From Nomia melanderi (taxonomy: Eukaryota; Arthropoda; Insecta; Hymenoptera; Halictidae): a stretch of 64,000 bases of DNA. The notes under the pieces are model-generated. The model did no database searches, had not been told where the DNA came from, and saw only the letters and a program-made list of their open reading frames with translations. Both the position numbers and the translations under genes were made by a program. The stretch lies in NCBI RefSeq assembly GCF_051020985.1, contig NC_135006.1, positions 18,555,501 to 18,619,500 of the forward strand, in the 5' to 3' direction. Below, one piece after another: positions 1 through 12,400 of this stretch (within the stretch, counting starts at the first letter, position 1; the number at the start of each line of letters is the position of its first letter).

Positions 1-3000
1 CGAGGAGCCGTAATCGAACGGCTTTCCGCTTCGCTTAGAGACCGCGCATTCGCTCGATTATGGAAACCACCTCTTCGTACCCTGTACACGCGCGACCGGT
101 TCCGCGATCGATCAATCCTTCGATTTCGTTCCGTTACCTTCTACCGTTTATTATTGTTTTTCTTTGCTTCTTGTTTCGCCGTGCCGTTTCAGACATTCGA
201 ACGGCCTTTTAATGCGACATTTCGATCGACCCACGATAAGAAACCTTTGAGACGGACAGTTCTGAGGTACACTCGAAAGATCTTCGCTCGAAAGAAACTA
301 TTTTGCTGTATCTCGAGAAATTGATTCTTGCCGATATTACACTGCGAAACTAGTTGGTTTCTTGGCCGGTTCCTTGTGTTTAGCGAGAAGAAGGACGACT
401 CGGTTTATCGGTGCTATCAGCAATTAAACCACGTTTCTCTCGGCAGGGAGCGATCCGAAAGCAACGAGTCCAAACCCCCGAAGCGTTGCGGCAGCGATTC
501 CCTGGAGCCAGGCATCTCTTATTAAATCTCGTCCAGAAATTACGATTAACCGTGCACTATCGTGGCGTCGGAGCTCCTTCGAGGCGCATACTTTGGCTTT
601 ATCCGAGAGTAACGTCTAACAGAAAATATTATGCGCCCCCTAGCCCGTGTGCACGCCCGTGTGCACGCCCGTGTGCGCCGCGCAATATTCTCTCGAATTC
701 AGATTCATCTATTCAGATTAATCCTCGGCTAGCCCCGTCCCGGCCGCCGCATAAATCTTCCGCTTCCTTTTCATTTTCCGCAGCCTTCGAGCCTTCGGGA
801 TAACGCGCTCTCCTCTACCGACGCGGTGTTCTCCGATTTTCCCCGGGTTTCCCGGGGAGGAGCGCTCGTCCTCGTTACAAGGATTACACGATGCGGCCGG
901 CTTAAAAATCCTCGGGGCTCGGCGTTACAGCTGTTTGCCGCAGAGCCGAGGAGAACCTCGAAAGATCTCCGCGGGGGAACTCGTGGATCGGTTTTACCGC
1001 GGTCACGACGTAATTCGATTTTCAAACGACAATTTACATGGCGGCGACGGGAGCCCGACCCTCCTCGATTGAAATTCCTCGGGAGCCGGCGCGATAACAG
1101 CGTCGTAGCCGTGGTCGACGCCGCCAGCCATCCCTCTCGATTAGTCACCCAAATCGGTTTCGATACGATCGTTCGAGAGACCGAGCGCTCTTCCCGACCG
1201 CCCGAGGATATTGATTTCAGCCCGTGATTCGTCCAGGACGCGGAGAGCTCGCGGAGAGCTCGCCAGGACCCGGCGGCGAGTTCTCGCCAGGACAAATCCC
1301 TACCGACTGGGGCTGGGGGGGGGGGGGCTGGTGAAAACGTGGGAAATCACATCTGAGGGGACCCGCCGAGCTTACCGCCTATCTCGTCGGTTATTGAAAA
1401 TCGGTTGTTCTCTCCTAGCTTTCTCGAAATGTAGGCTGAAAGACGGACTACTCGAGGAGACGATCGGGTCGCGTCGAATCGATCGAGAACGCGTGTTCAT
1501 CGATTCTCGCTGATGTTCTTCGGCGGTCGGTGCCGGAGAGAATCGTTTACTCGTCGGAAACTGCTCGGAGAGGTTGGCCAGTGCGGTCCGATCTGGCGAC
1601 GCAAGTTACTTTTCTTTTCGAGCGACGCTTGCAACGGCTGCATATTGCTTGTAGCGTTTAAAAATTAGCCGAGACAAGAATGGGGACTGGTAAATACGAT
1701 CAACACTGACCGCTGTGCCGCACGGAACGTTTAGATAGAAGAACACCGAGAAGAAGAAGGCAGAGCAACCGTGAACAATTTACCTCGCGCACTGTACAAT
1801 CCCAGAGGCCGTACTATCGACATCTTAATTATAACAACTATCTTCCTCTCTCCGCGTAGTCTATAATTATCCAACCCCTAGCGCGATGCAAGAAACTCCC
1901 ATTGCAATAACTAATCCCCTGAAAAATCCACGTATGCCGAGACCAGCTGGAAACAGTGAGACACCCTACGAAACGAGTCACGCCTCCTAAATTTCCTTAT
2001 CGAGGAGCAACAACCCGCCGCTAGGTATATGCCGCAGCCACGCGATAAATCATCCAGCAAATTCCGCATCGAATATTTTTCTCGAATCTCGGGGAACGCG
2101 AAGGAGGGAAAGGAGGAAGGGGGAAGGGGGAAGGAACACGGGGATCGAGCGAAATTTTGTCACGGCAGAGTTCGGTCGGACCGCCGTAAATCGCGAAAGG
2201 CGTGAACTGGCGGACAGGACAGGTCGAACAACCGTTACCATCGTTCATTCGATATCTAGGGGAATGCGGCTCGGGTCTCGCCGCGTGTCCAATATCGTCT
2301 GGGAGGTAAATGCACTCTCCCTCGCCCCCCTAACTTGACAGCGTGCCACGACAGTGCCCAACGATCGGATCTGCCCGACCGAAACTCGCTCGTCAGGTGT
2401 ATACGAACAAGCGAGCGGGCAGTAATCCCCGCTCGTAACCGGAATCAGCGAGACGCGTAGACCTCGTGCTCGTGGATTTAGACGTAACGAGCGTCGGCCG
2501 AGCGACCCGACGGCCTGTCAAACGCGAAAAACTCGCTCGCCGCGACACGGAGGCCGCGTGGGCGCCACAATCGGCCGTACCACTCGAGGACAATTATCCG
2601 TGGCCCGGCTTCTCCCTAGACAATGGTTCCTTCGGCTGGTCTTATCGTGGGCCGGCGACTCGCGCCCAACTTCCTCGCCCTTTCCCTCTTTTGTAATTTC
2701 CGACGATGCTCGTAAAGTTTCCGCCGCGGCGACCGTGTTTCCGCCACGGGCTTTCAATTAGAATCGACGCGAGCGAGCGAACCAACGGCGGCCGGTTTAC
2801 GACCGCCGCGGATACGGATCACCCTCGACCGAATCAGCTATCACGGGTTAATTTCTGTGTACAAACAACGAAAACAATGCGCCGCCGGACCGTTGATACT
2901 CGGACCGTGTTGCGACCGCGGGCCAGATAAACGGAGAACCAACGCTAATGGCGCTCAGCGACACGGTAGACAGTCGTGACTAATCCCGTGCAGGGGACTC

Positions 3001-3315
3001 TATCGCCGGCTGAATTCCCAGTGAAAAATCAAACTTCCTATTGGTTCGCTCTTGGCTAGGTCTTGGCTAGGTCTTGGCTGGGTCTTGGCTAGGTCGATAG
3101 AGAAATGGTTCGTGAGGCGTTCGACCTGGTGCGCTGGAAGGGAATTGTTCTCGGAAGCGCGGCCGTTCGGACGTGTGTACGGCGGTGAGCAGTTGACGGA
3201 AAAGGGATCGCGGGAGGGAAACCGAGATTGCTCTGCTTGTCGTTACACACGCGCATCCATACGAATATACCGTGGCAACGTTCCTATTTCGTAATCTATG
3301 CTATTTCGATTGCAG
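1..3315. other. Upstream region, no coding exon recognised
   Basis: CpG-rich unique sequence upstream of the transporter. It may hold its promoter and 5' UTR exons, which I could not locate. It contains three copies of a CGTGTGCACGCC-like unit (about 648-680), a G-run (1311-1327), purine-rich repeats (2099-2135) and an 11-nt tandem array (3050-3093). Open frames here overlap on both strands and show no family resemblance. Confidence 0.6.
3050..3093. repeat. 11-nt tandem array, 4 copies
   Basis: Unit TCTTGGCTAGG; the third copy has one substitution. Confidence 0.95.
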
Positions 3316-3417
3316 GTAACTACCGTGCCGGACGAGGGTGAGCACAGTTTCAAGATGCCCAGGGCTTCCGTGGTGCACATGACGTCGACAGCGACGAGGC
3401 CGCAGCACATGTCTCAG
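3316..3417 (+). CDS. Transporter exon encoding the N-terminus (main form)
   Basis: Acceptor TTGCAG ends at 3315 and donor GTACTC begins at 3418. The 34 codons are open in the frame that joins the next exon in phase 0. The first ATG is at 3355 (AAG before it), giving 21 residues, MPRASVV to HMSQ, a cytoplasmic tail before helix 1. The 13 codons before this ATG are also open, so this exon could be internal. Assignment to the transporter rests on splice phase and position, not on homology. Confidence 0.7.
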
Positions 3418-5951
3418 GTACTCGTCTCTTTCTATCGGTCCGATTAATCGCGTTTCACCGATTCCCAAAGTCGAGTTATTACTCTGATTTAGTATCGTTG
3501 AATGGCCTCGGTGGAATATTTAAAGGCAGCTTCAAAGGATCCCAATCCCATCCGATCGCAATTATTAGCAGGAGGAACTTCCCGACTACAACCCAGGCGA
3601 TTCGCATCCCCCGACGTACCCGTGTTCTCGTGTTCCCGTCGGTTCTCGAATAAGCCAAATCCAGCGAGCGGGCCGAATCTTTCCTTCTTGGCATGGCTCC
3701 ATATTGATATGCAAATACCAAAGATAGCTGCGAGCTTAATTGAGTGGTTCAACTTAAAATGCATATCGAGCGTCCAGGCGGCAGACTCGAGTTACCTCTC
3801 TCTTTTTCACTGATCTACCATCTATCCGTCTACCTACCTATCTATCTACCTACCTACCTACCTACCTACCTACCTACCTACCGACCTACCTACCTACCTC
3901 TATTTTATCCTCAATTTTTCTTTGCACTTTTCATAAAGACGCAGCACCGAAGCAGCCTGGACTGACCAGTGATTTTCATAATATCTCCGTTACAAAGACT
4001 TTGAAAAGTTCTCTTTCGTTTCTCTTTTTCCTCCCTTTAATCCACTCCTTCCTTCGTTCCTTCCGTCATCGTTCGTCGGCGTTCCCCTTTCGCTCGAGGT
4101 CGGCCAACAGTTTTAAGCTAATGGCTCTCTCGGTTAACTCCGACCTAACTCAGGCACATCCTTTCCCGGCGTGGCTCCGCGCAAACGAGCTTTTAACGTC
4201 GTGCCCCTTACCAGAAGAAACGCACGGGATACCCCCATGCACACAGGCGCGCACACTCGCACACATCGTCCGAGAAATTCATACTCTCCCGAGAATCGTT
4301 CGGTTGAATTTTCAGCGTCCCGACACCGGGTGTTCCATTTGCACCGGGCGTTTCACCCGATTCGCCCTCGCCGGCCGCGATGCTCGCCAAGTTTTACGGC
4401 GCGTCGCTCGCCCGAGAAATTCGTGCACTCGTGATAATTGTAAACGATGAAATGCAACGGCGACCATGTCGTATGTATACGTTCGTTTGATTCTTTTCGT
4501 TGCTGCTCGAGCAAGGTGTCTTATAGCAGTGAATTTAAAACGGCACCGATATTTCTGGGCTAGATGAAATCGGACGTCCCGGGACGCGATACAAATCCAT
4601 TTAACCGGATCGAGAAGGTGAGCAACTGGGTATTTCAGTATCATCGAATGCAGGTGATGCGTCAAAGCGGGGCACGCCGCGGGTAGAAATTAGCCAGGAT
4701 CCGTTCCCTGGCTCGCAGCCTCTCGAACTTTGACGTTGTCCATTATAGACCGATTAGACGGGCGAAGATAATCGCATCCACCGTGCGTGGCACGGCTCCC
4801 GTGTATCCGTGTTATTGGCATCCGCGCGGAAACCGGAATCTGGATCCGTTACAGCGGCTGCGGAACTGAACACGGCTACCCCCCGTCGTACGGTTTATCG
4901 TTCCAGTTACCAAGTTGTTTACCCCTTTGTCACGCCTAAGCCGTCAGTTTCCACGCGGATTTCTTTTTCGAATCCTTCGGAGATCGTACGCCTCGGGATT
5001 ACAACGTTGTACCGAAAGAATTTCAAAACACCGAATCTTTCCATCTGTCTGGTAATACGGGGAAACACGTTTCTCCAATTCCCTTACCACTAGACTCGTA
5101 GAGATCGCGAATCACCGAGCGAAAATCTATTCCGTTGGAATGCATCGTTGAAATTTTCAAACGATTCATCGAGTGACCCGTCGATGAATTTTTCTCACCG
5201 TTTCACCCTAAATCGGAACAAGTTGATCGTTTTTCCGATTGTCAATTTTTCCTAGCGACGGCAACCTCCGTCCACGGACTTTGCGTCCACCTAGCGCGTT
5301 AACTCGTTATCGATGTTCCGAAATACCGTTGACGACCAACGAGAGAGCAGATGTCGCGAACTAGGAAAATCCGAAAGTTTACAGAGTAAGAGCGCAGTAA
5401 GAGCGCAGTAAGAGCGCAGCGAGGGCGCAGCTGTTAACCGAACAATATTTCCGAACAGCGTTCGACCGTTGCGATGGTAATAAACGAGAGAAAAGTTTCA
5501 CGAAGGAACAACGAACGAGAGAGTTCCATGGCGGGAACGCGGTCGCAGTGGCGAGCGACGGTAACGGTGTAACTCCGCGTGCTTATTATCGGGGTCCTCG
5601 TAGCTCGCGCGAGCGGTCCCGACGGACACGCGCGACGTGCCGCGACTGTAAACAGTCCGAGACCGTCGCGGATGTTGCGCGCGTTCGAAGAGCAAGCGTC
5701 GAAAATCGTTGACACGCGTTCGCCTCGGATCACCGGCTGCTCGCGACCATTGCTGCGGCGCGATGTCATCGAAGGTTCGCAACAGTCTAGGCAATTAATC
5801 TACAAGTATCGTAGCGTACTCTCCGTTTCCTCAGCTCTGCCTTCCTAATTCTCTTCTATTCGAGACTGTTGTAGATTTCCTATTTTCCAATTTCCTATTA
5901 TATATGTAAGACAGGTAAGGATTAGGCAATTAGGGACACAGACGGAGAGGT

Positions 5952-5983
<32 letters not shown>

Positions 5984-8900
5984 CTGACGGGGCTGAACAA
6001 TATAATTGAGGAGATTTCTGAAATGATCAACTGAAAACGGTATCTGACAGTAACGAATCGGCAAGCGATTAAATTTCTCAAGTTTCCATAACAATGCCTG
6101 CCCAACCATCCGACAGCAGGAACGCTCCACAAACACCGAAAGACGCGCACTCGTTCGAACGCGAGAAGAATCGTACAGCAGCTTCTCTCTCGTTAGCATA
6201 CGGAGCCCAACTAGCGATAAAAGGTTCCCGATAACGAATCGACGTGTAATCGGATCGGGAAGCGTCAGACACGACCACGCGTCATTGTTCGAGAATCACG
6301 CGGCGCGAGTCGGCTACCTAGGGAGCGTTACAGTTTTCGCGCGTTCAGGGGAGATAGGTAGAAACGCGGTCGATTGGAAAGCGGCACGCGACCCACGCAT
6401 TATTGTTTGCAAACGGTTAGATCGAGCCGCGGACGGCGTGCGGCGACGACGATGGAAAGGCTGGCCAAGGCGACGCGTGTAATCGCGCATAATACGCCTC
6501 GTCCAGCGTCCGTTTATCGCATTAGAGTATTGCTCAGGAGAGTGGAGCGCGAGATATTGAAAGTCTATGGAAATTTACGTGGGATCGGCGCCGGCAGTTT
6601 CTTTTGAAATTCCTTGAATCCAACCTAGGAACGCGTAACCTCTTTCAAGGTATACGCGTAACATACTACGATATACCAGATACAGATATACCGATGAAAT
6701 TTATCCGGCATTAGAAGACTATTTTCACAAAAGTCGTTTCACTCGAAGGGAAATTTCAAACGGAACAAGATCATTTTCAACATTTCGAAAAAGCATCGCG
6801 GAACGATTCGGAATTATTCGTCGAATACTCGAACGGAAATATTCTCCTTTCCGTACAGACCTGTGTACCCTGTGTGCCATTACATGCAGGATCTCGGACG
6901 CGCGAATGTGCTCGATAAAGGCGCGGGCGATGCGAGTCGCGCGCACGATGGCCAGAGTTTAATATGAAATATCGAGAGAATTTTCCAGCAGGTGCTTCTG
7001 ACACGGCTTTACGGATTCCGCGGGAAAACCGGTCGGTACACGCGGGACACGTGACACGGTCCGCGATCGCATTTGCAATTTTTCTGAGCTCTTTTTCGAG
7101 CATGTTCGCCGCGCGACCCAAGATTTACTGCCCGACCACTGTCGCGTATCCCCTAACGGAGGAATCGATTAATAACGCGTTCGTCTCGGAGAATCACTCC
7201 GATAGCGAAACACTCCGATCGCAGTCGCAATCGCGATCGCGATCGCGTTAGGAGACCGCGGCCCGATAATGCGGGCGAACCCGATAATACGAAAATTCGA
7301 TTCCCCTCTGCGCGGCCGTAATTTAATGTCCGGCTAATTTAATTTCCTCCTCTTTTCCTGGCCCGTTAATGCACTTGTACGCGCGGAGCGATCATTTCTG
7401 TCGCGCGACACGATCCCTGGTCGCGTCAATTGCATAACAATTACAGGCACACCCTGCGTTATTCGCCTGTTACGGGCTCGAGCGATAACTCTTCTGGCAC
7501 GTTTCGTTTTCGATGGATCGTTTTCCCACGGAATCGCGACAGGCCAGGAGAGAAACCGAACCTCGACACGCGTATTATCGTCGTTGATGTCATCTCTATT
7601 TCTCTGGTTCGCAACCTAGAGAGCAGCGGGCGCGGCATAGCGGAGCCGGTGGACGCGCGGATAACGGTGCAACAGGGCGAGTTTCGCGCGCAAGAACCAT
7701 CGGTGGCCGCAATTTACGCGTGAAACGAATTTTCAGTATGTCAGCGTACCAGGTGAGCACGGTATGCGCGATTAGCGGTGAAAAGTATTTCGTTCGACTG
7801 GTTACCGTGTCGAGTAGCCGGAACTTATCTGAATCGGGACCTACGAGGTTCGTTGCAGATTACTTTAGGAGCATGATACACGATACCGGTGACTGTTGAC
7901 CTGCGAGACCCGGACTAAAGAATTTTGCGCCACTGCAATGCGATACTGTTGGCTAGGAATTTATGACGCTGGTCCAGGCTGTTGGAACTTGGGTAAACGG
8001 ACTTTGGGCTTACGTCATCGGATACTAGTGTTTTCAAACCTGATGCGCGTGTCCTGGGACCTACGGAACTTTATCCTGTGGGTCAGGGACTCGGCTACAC
8101 GGTTGGCCTCTTCCGGGGCGAGGCGGCAAAGTCGGCAAAGTCGGCAAAGTCGCCAAAGTCGGTACTGGCCAAGGGGCCAAGGGGAATCGGTCGACTCGGC
8201 CAATAACGAGGACGCGCCGAGACCAACAGCCTAACGAACTGACAAACTGACAAACTGACAACGGTCGGTCGACGTCTCCCCTTACCCCTGCACCCATTTA
8301 GCCCCAAGATCGAGGCTCGGTACTTGGCCTCGGAACGAATACATCTACGATATTCGTGTCTTTTATTTTTATTCTTCGTAGAAATGTTTTCACATCGTAA
8401 TACCACGGTTCGCAAGCACTCTTCGAAACAACGAACGCACGATACCACGTACCCCGTCGGTCAGATTATTTTCATTGAAAAGATTCACTCGTCGCATTTT
8501 CTCGACACACGACGAAAAATGATGATTACACCGTATACAACAAACTACCGCATACACGGCAGCATGGACCGTTAGCTGTATAACGACCAACTGACGCGTT
8601 AATTTCCGTCGGGTTGCTCGCGCTAATTCGAGCGGCAGGTAAAAGCATTCGCGTGCGTTCCGCGCTTTTTATCCGTATCGTTTAGCTGCGTTAGAACGTT
8701 AGATCCGCGGAGAACAGAAACGGTGTACTCGAGAAAAAAGAACCCGCGATGCGAAAGAGGAAGGGGAAAAAGGAGAAGAAGAGGAAGAAGAAGAGGAAGA
8801 TCGAACAGAAGGAATGGTTGCTCTGGATCGCTATCCACCACATCCATCCACCGTGATGGATAAGTCACGCAATTAACGAGGAGGTATTCGCGATATTTCC

Positions 8901-9400
8901 ACACCTTTTGTAGGGTGTGTCGGACTCGTTGCTCCACTCGTACCTTGTCCTCCCATCTTCTCGGCGCGAGCAGTGCGAAAACAGTCCGCGATAAGGGAGA
9001 AGAAGCTGTTCGGAGACAACGGTTCTGCGTCGTTGCGGGTCCGGAATTTCGTAGAGCCGTAGTTCCGTGGCTGGCGCGGCATAAAATTGGTCGGGTCCGT
9101 GAACTAGAGCATTGTCACGCGGTGGAATATGCGCGGCCGCTGCACGTGGCAACGCGAAATGTTTAGTATTCCTGACGAAGGGTTGCGAGTACTCGGGGCT
9201 TTCAATTTGCGGCCGACTATTTGTCCGCCGGTTGCTGACCGCAATATGCGAACACGGCTGATACGCTCGCATGCGCGGACTCGCGTTCCTGTATTTCGAC
9301 GAATTCGCGGTTCGCCGTCGGGGCCGCTATCTTTTACCTGTTACCCGCGAAACGACGCGTTAACTCGTCGATCGAGTGGACGTGAAAGTTACGCTTTCGC

Positions 9401-9443
<43 letters not shown>

Positions 9444-12400
9444 CTCATTCTTCGTTTCATTGATCATTTTTACTCGAGATAAACAAGTGCATTCGTCTTT
9501 TCGAATTGTAGGTGTTGGCCACCCTGGCTCTGTCCATGGGAACACTGTCATCAGGCCTGGCAAAGGGTTACACTTCTCCGGCTTTGGACTCCATCTTGGA
9601 TAGTCAACCCCCTCATCTTTATCAATCTTCGAATAACGACACATGGTAAGCTTCTTTCGTGTGCTGAGAACGCGCGAGCTACAAGACAACACTTTTCAAA
9701 GATGATCCATTCGCGTCTCTGGTTGTCTTTCGTTTCGTGCACCATCATCCGATATGCGCCAGATCGGTGGCAATGTAATAACTCGCAATTAGTAGCACGA
9801 TAGTCGTAACTCGATCGGGAAAGGTGAAACTTCGTAAGTAATTGTGCGTTATTCGTGTCGTGTCCGGTAACGATTAGTGTAGCCGTAGAGATAAGAAAAT
9901 GAAATAAAAAGATCGGGAGATATTTCTTCGAGCGACTCTCCCCACCGCGCCGCTCGGCCAAGTAATAAAGCGCGGTCGAATATCTTAAGTAATTCATTTA
10001 ACAAACGCATTAACGTCACACCCCGTTCCTTTTCAAATGTCGTCGCGCACACTTTCTCCGCGACAGCGGTTCGGCTATATCGCGTTTTACCGCAAAGGAA
10101 GCAGCACGCTTGCACACAGTAGCGACCGGATTCCTGCCGCTCATTAATTGCACCCCGTATGCAATGTCCGCGCGTTTCGTTCTTTACGTAATTCCCAGTT
10201 TCGCAGTTTTATAGTTTTACAGTTTCATAGGCTGCGTGGATTCAACTTCGGTTTACCCGATTAAGAACGGGCTTTTTTCCTGTTGATCGAGTATTTCCTA
10301 CTTAACATAATGATTTGGTTAGATCGAACATTTACTCTCACGCGACGAATCTCGACACATCTCATCGAGTAACGCGCAACGCAAAAGCTAATGTTGCGTT
10401 TTCTGCATTCGAATTCGACAAGCAAGATATTTCCAATAAACGAAAGCATCGCACCGTTTCTTGTACACGTCGAATGCTTTCCGTTTTATCGTCGTTTTAT
10501 CCAGCACTGTGTAACAACTTTTTTCTCTGCGTTTCAACTAGAGTGTCCTCTGACCCGTTTTCCCCCGTTTTCCCAGGTTTTCCGTCGCGGCATCGCGCGA
10601 CGTCAGTAGTAATGGTATCGCCATTTGTCGTAGGTCGGCTTTCTCCGTGACGCAACAAGAAGCCTCGTGGGTAGCATCTCTGTCGATGCTAGGCGCATGG
10701 TTCGGCGCTATGATCGGCGATTGGATAATGAGAAGGGGACGTAGGCTGGCTCTTCGCGTCACCTCGATGCCTTTGGCCGCCGTCTGGATATTCACCGGTA
10801 TCGCGCCCTGCGTGGAACTGGTCTACGTAACCAGCTTCATCGGAGGCCTTTGCTGTTCGGTCATCACTATGGTTGCTCAGGTACGCCAGACCCAATACCG
10901 AGGAACCATTTCACCGTTGCTATTCATTCGCTGTTCGTTCGAAGCTCTTGGAATGTTACGTTGCGTTACAAACAGTCGCGTGCAACTATGCTTGAGAAAA
11001 GAAGGAACGATATAGTATCGATGGATCGATTATCGAGTAACGTTCGTGTTTTCGTCGCTGGCAGAACTGTCCAAGCTGGATCGCGTCTTCTATTGTCCAG
11101 GTGTACATATCCGAGATCTCGATGCCGGGCATCAGGGGCTGCCTGTCGGCGATGCTGAAAGTTCTGGGTCACGTCGGCGTGTTATTGTCGTACATAGCGG
11201 GCACGTACCTGAACTGGCGTCAAAGCGCGCTTCTGGTAGCAGTCGCACCGTCGATGCTCTTTTTGGGGACCCTTTTTATACCGGAAACTCCCTCGTATCT
11301 CGTGCTGAACGGCAAAGACGACGAGGCAGCGAACAGCCTGCAATGGCTGCGCGGGGATCACGTCGATATACGACACGAGCTTCAGGTAAGCCTTTCTCCG
11401 ACTGATTCTTTTCGATACTTTTCGTTACCGATTACACCTCGATTTTCGTTCACCGTATCGATATTCGGCCACCGCAGGTGATCAAGACGAACATACTGGC
11501 CTCCAGGGCGAAGCAGTACGAACTAACGTTCAAGAACAGCATGTTCACGCCTCGGCTGTACAAACCGATCGCCATCACGTGCGGTTTGATGTTCTTCCAA
11601 CGATTCTCCGGGGCGAACGCTTTCAATTATTACGCTGTGATAATATTTCGGCAGACACTGGGCGGCATGAATCCTCATGGAGCGACGATCGCGATCGGAT
11701 TCGTGCAATTGTTGGCGTCCTTGTTGTCCGGTATGATGATCGAATTTCCATAGTTTCCGTATCGAGTGTCGCTAGAGTTTTAGTCGAATTACAACAACTT
11801 TGTCACTCCTCAGAATCCGTTTCAATTCACGGTTGAATCGATTCAAGAGATATCCTTTGATTCTACATCCTTCCCTAATTTCTCCCCTCCTTAAGATATT
11901 TCAAACCAAAGCTATCCTATTTCTAGGCATCCAAAGACCGTCCACCGGACGGTTTAAACAGAAACGGAAATAGGAGTGTCATTCTGTTCGACAGGATTTC
12001 TGATCGACATCGTGGGAAGACTGCCGCTCCTGATAGCTAGCACCGTCTTCATGTCGTTGGCGTTGGCTGGTTTCGGGAGTTACGCGTACTACATGTCACA
12101 GACGCAGAATCTGGGGTATCCAGACACCGCGGTGGTCGGTCAACAGGACTGGATACCGTTGCTCTGCGTGCTCGTCTTCACGACTGCACTGGCTTTGGGC
12201 ATATCGCCAATTTCGTGGTTATTGATTGGCGAGCTCTTTCCCCTGGAGTATCGTGGCCTCGGCTCGAGTATCAGCACCAGCTTCAGCTACTTCTGCGCGT
12301 TCGTCGGGATTAAACTCTTCATGGATTTTCAGCAGGTGGGACGCTTTAATCGCTAGCGGATCGGGGGGCAGCGCGATTCCGAGGCTCGACGCTCGACTCT

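Larger units (their letters stand above)
3418..9511 (+). other. Transporter first intron (6.1 kb)
   Basis: Bounded by donor GTACTC at 3418 and acceptor TTGTAG at 9511. It contains several simple repeats (TACC at 3829-3899, an 11-nt array at 5387-5430, GA at 5955-5983, a 9-nt GCAAAGTCG array at 8123-8161, TTTTCCA at 9401-9445) and two candidate alternative first exons. The remaining introns of the gene are 92 to 988 nt. Confidence 0.75.
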
